DNA from: Cristatella mucedo
Taxonomy: Eukaryota > Bryozoa > Phylactolaemata > Cristatellidae
DNA: 64,000 nt
Direction of reading: 5' to 3'
Assembly: GCA_009760855.2 (NCBI GenBank)
Contig: WPIO01000023.1
Location: forward strand, 3,848,501 to 3,912,500
This document shows, in pieces, positions 61,085 through 64,000 of this stretch (its first letter is position 1; the number at the start of each line of letters is the position of its first letter). Under the pieces are notes generated by a model. It had not been told where the DNA came from. It made no database searches and worked only from the letters and a program-made list of their open reading frames with translations. The position numbers were made by a program, and so were the translations under genes.

Positions 61085-61235
61085 GCTGGTTTGGTCCAGC
61101 GGTTAAGGTGCTCGCCGCCGACCAAGGTCTGGCTGAGGTCGTGGGCTCGAGCCCGGAGGCATATGTGAAGCACCTGGATAGAGATTAAGTTCTCTTGGGG
61201 TGCTATGCACTATACAAATGAATTATATATATTTG
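61085..61235 (+). mobile_element. SINE S2 inserted in Copia-like protease
   Basis: The head ctggtttggtccagcggtta and B box gtgggctcgagccc lead to the tail gtgaagcacctggatagaga, ttctcttggggtgctatgc and acaaatgaattatatatat. It separates the Copia codons ending AQLRFDST from those starting KAELRNVL, so it is younger than the Copia copy. Confidence 0.85.
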
Positions 61236-62342
61236 TTTATTCTACATGTACTGTCAAAACGCAGCTGAGCATATACTGCACCAATGCCTATCGCTCGAAG
61301 CACTTCTCTGTCACCAACCACGACCCTGTGATCAATGTTCTCGCAGTAGGAAAATAGTTCTGGCTCATAGCACATACGCTTTGTGGCTCCAGGATCTATA
61401 AGCCACTCCAGCTGCGATGGAAGCTGGTAGGCAGTCGAGTCGGCAGTAAAAACGAAGGAGTCCTTAGCCGCTGTATTGGCCTCCGATTTGGCATTTTTGT
61501 TTCGTTTCCTTTTGTAACATTGTGAGGCCTTGTGGCCGACAACAAAGCAGTAAAGGCACTTACCAGTAAACTTGAGAGTGTGCTTCTTGCCGTGAGTGGT
61601 AGGCGAAGCCACTATGCTGGATTTCCGGGCTTCATTCAAAGCCACAAGAGCCATCTCTCTCATGCTCTCGTCAAGGGTAGGCCGATTTTGCCTCCTTAAA
61701 CGTTCATGCATCAGCCTGCTCTGAACAAAGTCAAGCGTCAAGTCGCGGATGTCCCTTGCTTCAAGGACCATTATCAGCGGCTGCCACGACTCAGGTAGCC
61801 CAGTAAGCATGCGGAGGACACTCTGTTCCTCCGGTATGGTGTCTCCTGCTGCTTGAAGCATATTTGCATTTGATTTCACTTCGCTTGCGTAGTCCTGGAC
61901 ATCGTCACCTTCTGCCATCCGGATAGATGCAAGCTTCTGATGTAGGAGTAGCCTACTCATCAACGCTCGTGAAGCGTATATGGCATCCAGCTTCCGCCAC
62001 GCCTCCGAAGCCGTTGCCACGGTTCCAATACCGGAACTCATAAGCACAGAATCAGAGACAGCATTGGCGAGCACAGACGAAGCCTTCGCCGTGCGCCGGT
62101 CAAACTCTCGCTGTGCCTTACCGTCCTCTTCGTCTTTCTTGCAACTCTTACCAGTAAGAGATGCGACATCCTCGGGCCGTCTCTCGTCGCCATTTACGAC
62201 ACCCCACAGCTCGTTGGCGATGAAGTAGAACTTCGCCCGGGTACTCCACAGCTGTCAATTCCCCCGTAAACGTTTCCAAACCAACGACACCAGTGAACGT
62301 TGGGCCCATAACCTGTGAAACACAGAGCTGCCGTGAAGCCAT
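61236..62342 (-). pseudogene. Copia-like gag and protease start
   Basis: The minus frame starts MASRQLCVSQVMGPTFTG and continues, after a one-base loss in the codons for TGENWQLW, with FYFIANELWGVVNGDERRPE. The 283-codon open part (61223-62074) has a gag core (AWRKLDAIYASRALMSRLLL), LTGLPESWQPLI and a CCHC zinc knuckle (CLYCFVVGHKASQC). It ends in a protease start, WLIDPGATKRMC, where the usual D-S-G-A reads D-P-G-A. Confidence 0.85.
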
Positions 62343-62344
62343 TC

Positions 62345-62691
62345 ACCAGTCAATGGTCGAGAAAATTGCGGTAATTTAATAACGCAGCCGACAAACAGAA
62401 CGTGGACCGTATCCAAATACAGACAAAGTACAAGCAACCAACGGGTCCAATGTATAGTACTCCTTAATGATTGCTATTGCCTGAGCACATCATACATACT
62501 AATCGTAAGACTACTGGCTCATGATCAGCCGTAGCTGGTGTGGCCTTAGCAGGGGGCTATTGGCCTAGGTGCGGCAAATCAGCTGTGGCCTGCAGCTCCG
62601 AAAATAGCTGGTGTCTGAGTCAGTCAGTGATGCACTGCAGGTCACGGTTAAATCTTCCGGAACAATGGCTGTGAAGCGGACTAAGTCAACT
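62345..62691 (-). mobile_element. Copia-like LTR 2 (5' LTR)
   Basis: It matches LTR 1 over about 345 bases. On the minus strand the terminal TGTTG has become AGTTG. It is followed leftward by the gag start, so it is the 5' LTR of the middle element. Confidence 0.85.
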
Positions 62692-62761
62692 AACTTCTCC
62701 AAACCAACGACGCCAGTGAACGCTGGACCCATAGCCTGTGAGACGCAGTGCTGCGGCGAAG
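62692..62761 (-). pseudogene. Copia-like gag leader of a third copy
   Basis: The minus strand reads SPQHCVSQAMGPAFTGVVGL then EK, homologous to the middle element's gag start, and is cut exactly where LTR 2 begins. The middle element therefore appears inserted into, or recombined with, this copy. Confidence 0.75.
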
Positions 62762-63470
62762 GTGCACCTGGGCAGCTCTCAGGTTAGCCGCAAGCTCTTG
62801 CCTTAGTGGGTTCGACTAGGGCTCTTACCCGCCTCCTGGTCAACCCAGCTCAGCTTAGAATGGAGCTCTGTGCAGGCGATGCGGTTAAGAGATGGACCGC
62901 CTAATGTGCTTAAGTAGAAAAAGCAGTAACGAGCGAGGTTCGGAGTTTAAAGAGAGAATATACCGGGACGACTGACAGAGCTCGGGCTGCCGCTTCCGTA
63001 GTCGATGCGAGACTACGCTTCGAGAGCACGAGAGTGGAACCTACGGCGACGAACAGCTAAGTGCAACTTAGACTGTGCAGTTACGTTCTGCCGGCTATGC
63101 AGTTAGCTGCTCGTATCTTGGAGTGCTGTAGCGGTCCGCCTTCTGGCTCGGGACCACCGCTAGCGACGCGCACATAGGGTAGTTATTATACTCGGGCTTC
63201 GATAGTTCGCGCAGCAGTTAACTCCGTCGGTCCGGTACGCGCCGCGTAAACACGCTGGGTATATTCGGGCTCCTGGAGCTCGCGGAGTTAACTCCGTCGG
63301 TCCGGTGCAGGCCGCTTGCGCCGGCGCGTAACCGCTACTCGCAGGCCCATAATAAACTGTGGCTTTTGGCGCCCAGTTGTGGCCACTTGCGTATTTTAAG
63401 TGCACTGTAGCACTGCATCGCACAGTCCACCGGTAGAGAACCGGGGGACGAGCAATCCCCGCGCGGTTAC
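62762..63470 (+). mobile_element. 709-bp GC-rich insertion in Copia-like copy 3
   Basis: It separates gag leader and LTR 3, with aag on both sides as a possible 3-bp duplication. With one-base shifts it can be read tgcacc...ggttaca, the TG...CA form of an LTR, with aataaa at 63351. Inside, agttaactccgtcggtccgg occurs twice 74 bases apart. No coding frame is convincing. Probably a solo LTR of another family. Confidence 0.45.
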
Positions 63471-63474
63471 AAGA

Positions 63475-63829
63475 TATTCAATAGTCAATGGTTGAAAAAT
63501 TACGGTAATGTTTTCTAACACAGCTGAAAACAGAACGTGGACCGTGCAATTACTGAAAAAGAAAAAGCGACAAATAGGTCCAATATATAATAGTCCTAAA
63601 TGGTTATCATTTGCTGAGCAAGCCGTTATGCATACTAATCTTAATATTATGGGCTTCTCTTCATGATCACGCAGTGATCAGTCGTAACTATTGTGGCCTT
63701 AGACGAGATCAATTGGCCCAAGTACACGTGACATCCAGCCAATCACTCAGCCAGTCTTATACTGTAGGTCAAGGTGAGATCACTCACTGTCTTATAGGCA
63801 CACTGGCTGTGAAGCGGATTCATTCAACG
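63475..63829 (-). mobile_element. Copia-like LTR 3, diverged
   Basis: It shares acagaacgtggaccgt, ataggtccaatatataatag, tactgtaggtcaaggt and ctgtgaagcggattc with the other LTRs but is clearly more diverged, so it marks the oldest copy. Confidence 0.8.
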
Positions 63830-63831
63830 GT

Positions 63832-63995
63832 AAGTAGCTTGGATGCAGCTCAGGACGGCTGGAAAGGATGTGCCATAGTCGGCTGCTGCAGAGAAGATAT
63901 CACGTAGGAATTGTGTGAGTTCCACTGCCTAGGACCGCTGCAGAGCAAAAGCTTGTGTCACTAACGGTCTTTAAGCTGAGGAATGGAAAAGCTAA
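63832..63995 (-). mobile_element. LINE family B, 3' end
   Basis: The plus strand ggtaagtagcttggatgcag, ctcaggacggctggaaagga and gagttccactgcctaggacc is the inverse of the family B RT end (PRLWNSL region). It abuts LTR 3 and runs to the window edge. Confidence 0.7.
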
Positions 63996-64000
63996 TTTAT

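Overview
The window is nuclear DNA of a metazoan. It holds intron-rich, conserved animal genes, tRNA-derived SINEs, many non-LTR retrotransposon fragments with (TAA)n tails, and Copia and Gypsy relics. Nothing points to a vertebrate; a marine or other non-model invertebrate with a relic-rich genome is likely, but I cannot name the phylum. No bacterial-type operon, CRISPR array or phage is present.

Three host genes lie on the + strand. (1) At about 0.6-6.5 kb is the 3' portion of a coiled-coil protein gene: six exons, entering from outside the window, family not assigned. (2) From 13.9 to 33.1 kb is a BLOC1S4 (cappuccino) homologue of five exons and 196 codons. It is spread over 19 kb because intron 1 (14.2 kb) and intron 4 (4.1 kb) are full of retrotransposon fragments. 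A decayed copy of its last exon lies 1.6 kb downstream. (3) From 43.9 to 56.9 kb is a complete clathrin heavy chain gene (CLTC): 26 exons, 1,678 residues, one GC-AG intron, and an AATAAA at 57.2 kb. BLOC1S4 and CLTC both act in endosomal membrane trafficking, but nothing here shows that their proximity is more than chance.

The rest is mostly mobile DNA. LINE family A (CR1/L2-like, with endonuclease and YADD reverse transcriptase) has about 16 copies. LINE family B is seen only as 3' ends. SINE family S1 is tRNA-derived with a unique body. SINE family S2 is tRNA-derived, and its tail copies the 3' hairpin of LINE A. The right end (59.8-63.8 kb) is a nest of Copia-like elements carrying gag, a protease remnant and reverse-transcriptase scraps; an S2 SINE and a 709-bp GC-rich segment have inserted into it. 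A decayed Gypsy pol is at about 27 kb. Long simple repeats (CT)n and (CTGT)n lie about 0.9-1.3 kb upstream of the CLTC start codon.

No wholly new system is evident. The most informative observations are the LINE A/SINE S2 shared 3' hairpin with compensatory changes, the duplicated BLOC1S4 terminal exon, the nested Copia cluster, an unclassified G-rich interspersed repeat, and a block shared by two CLTC introns.
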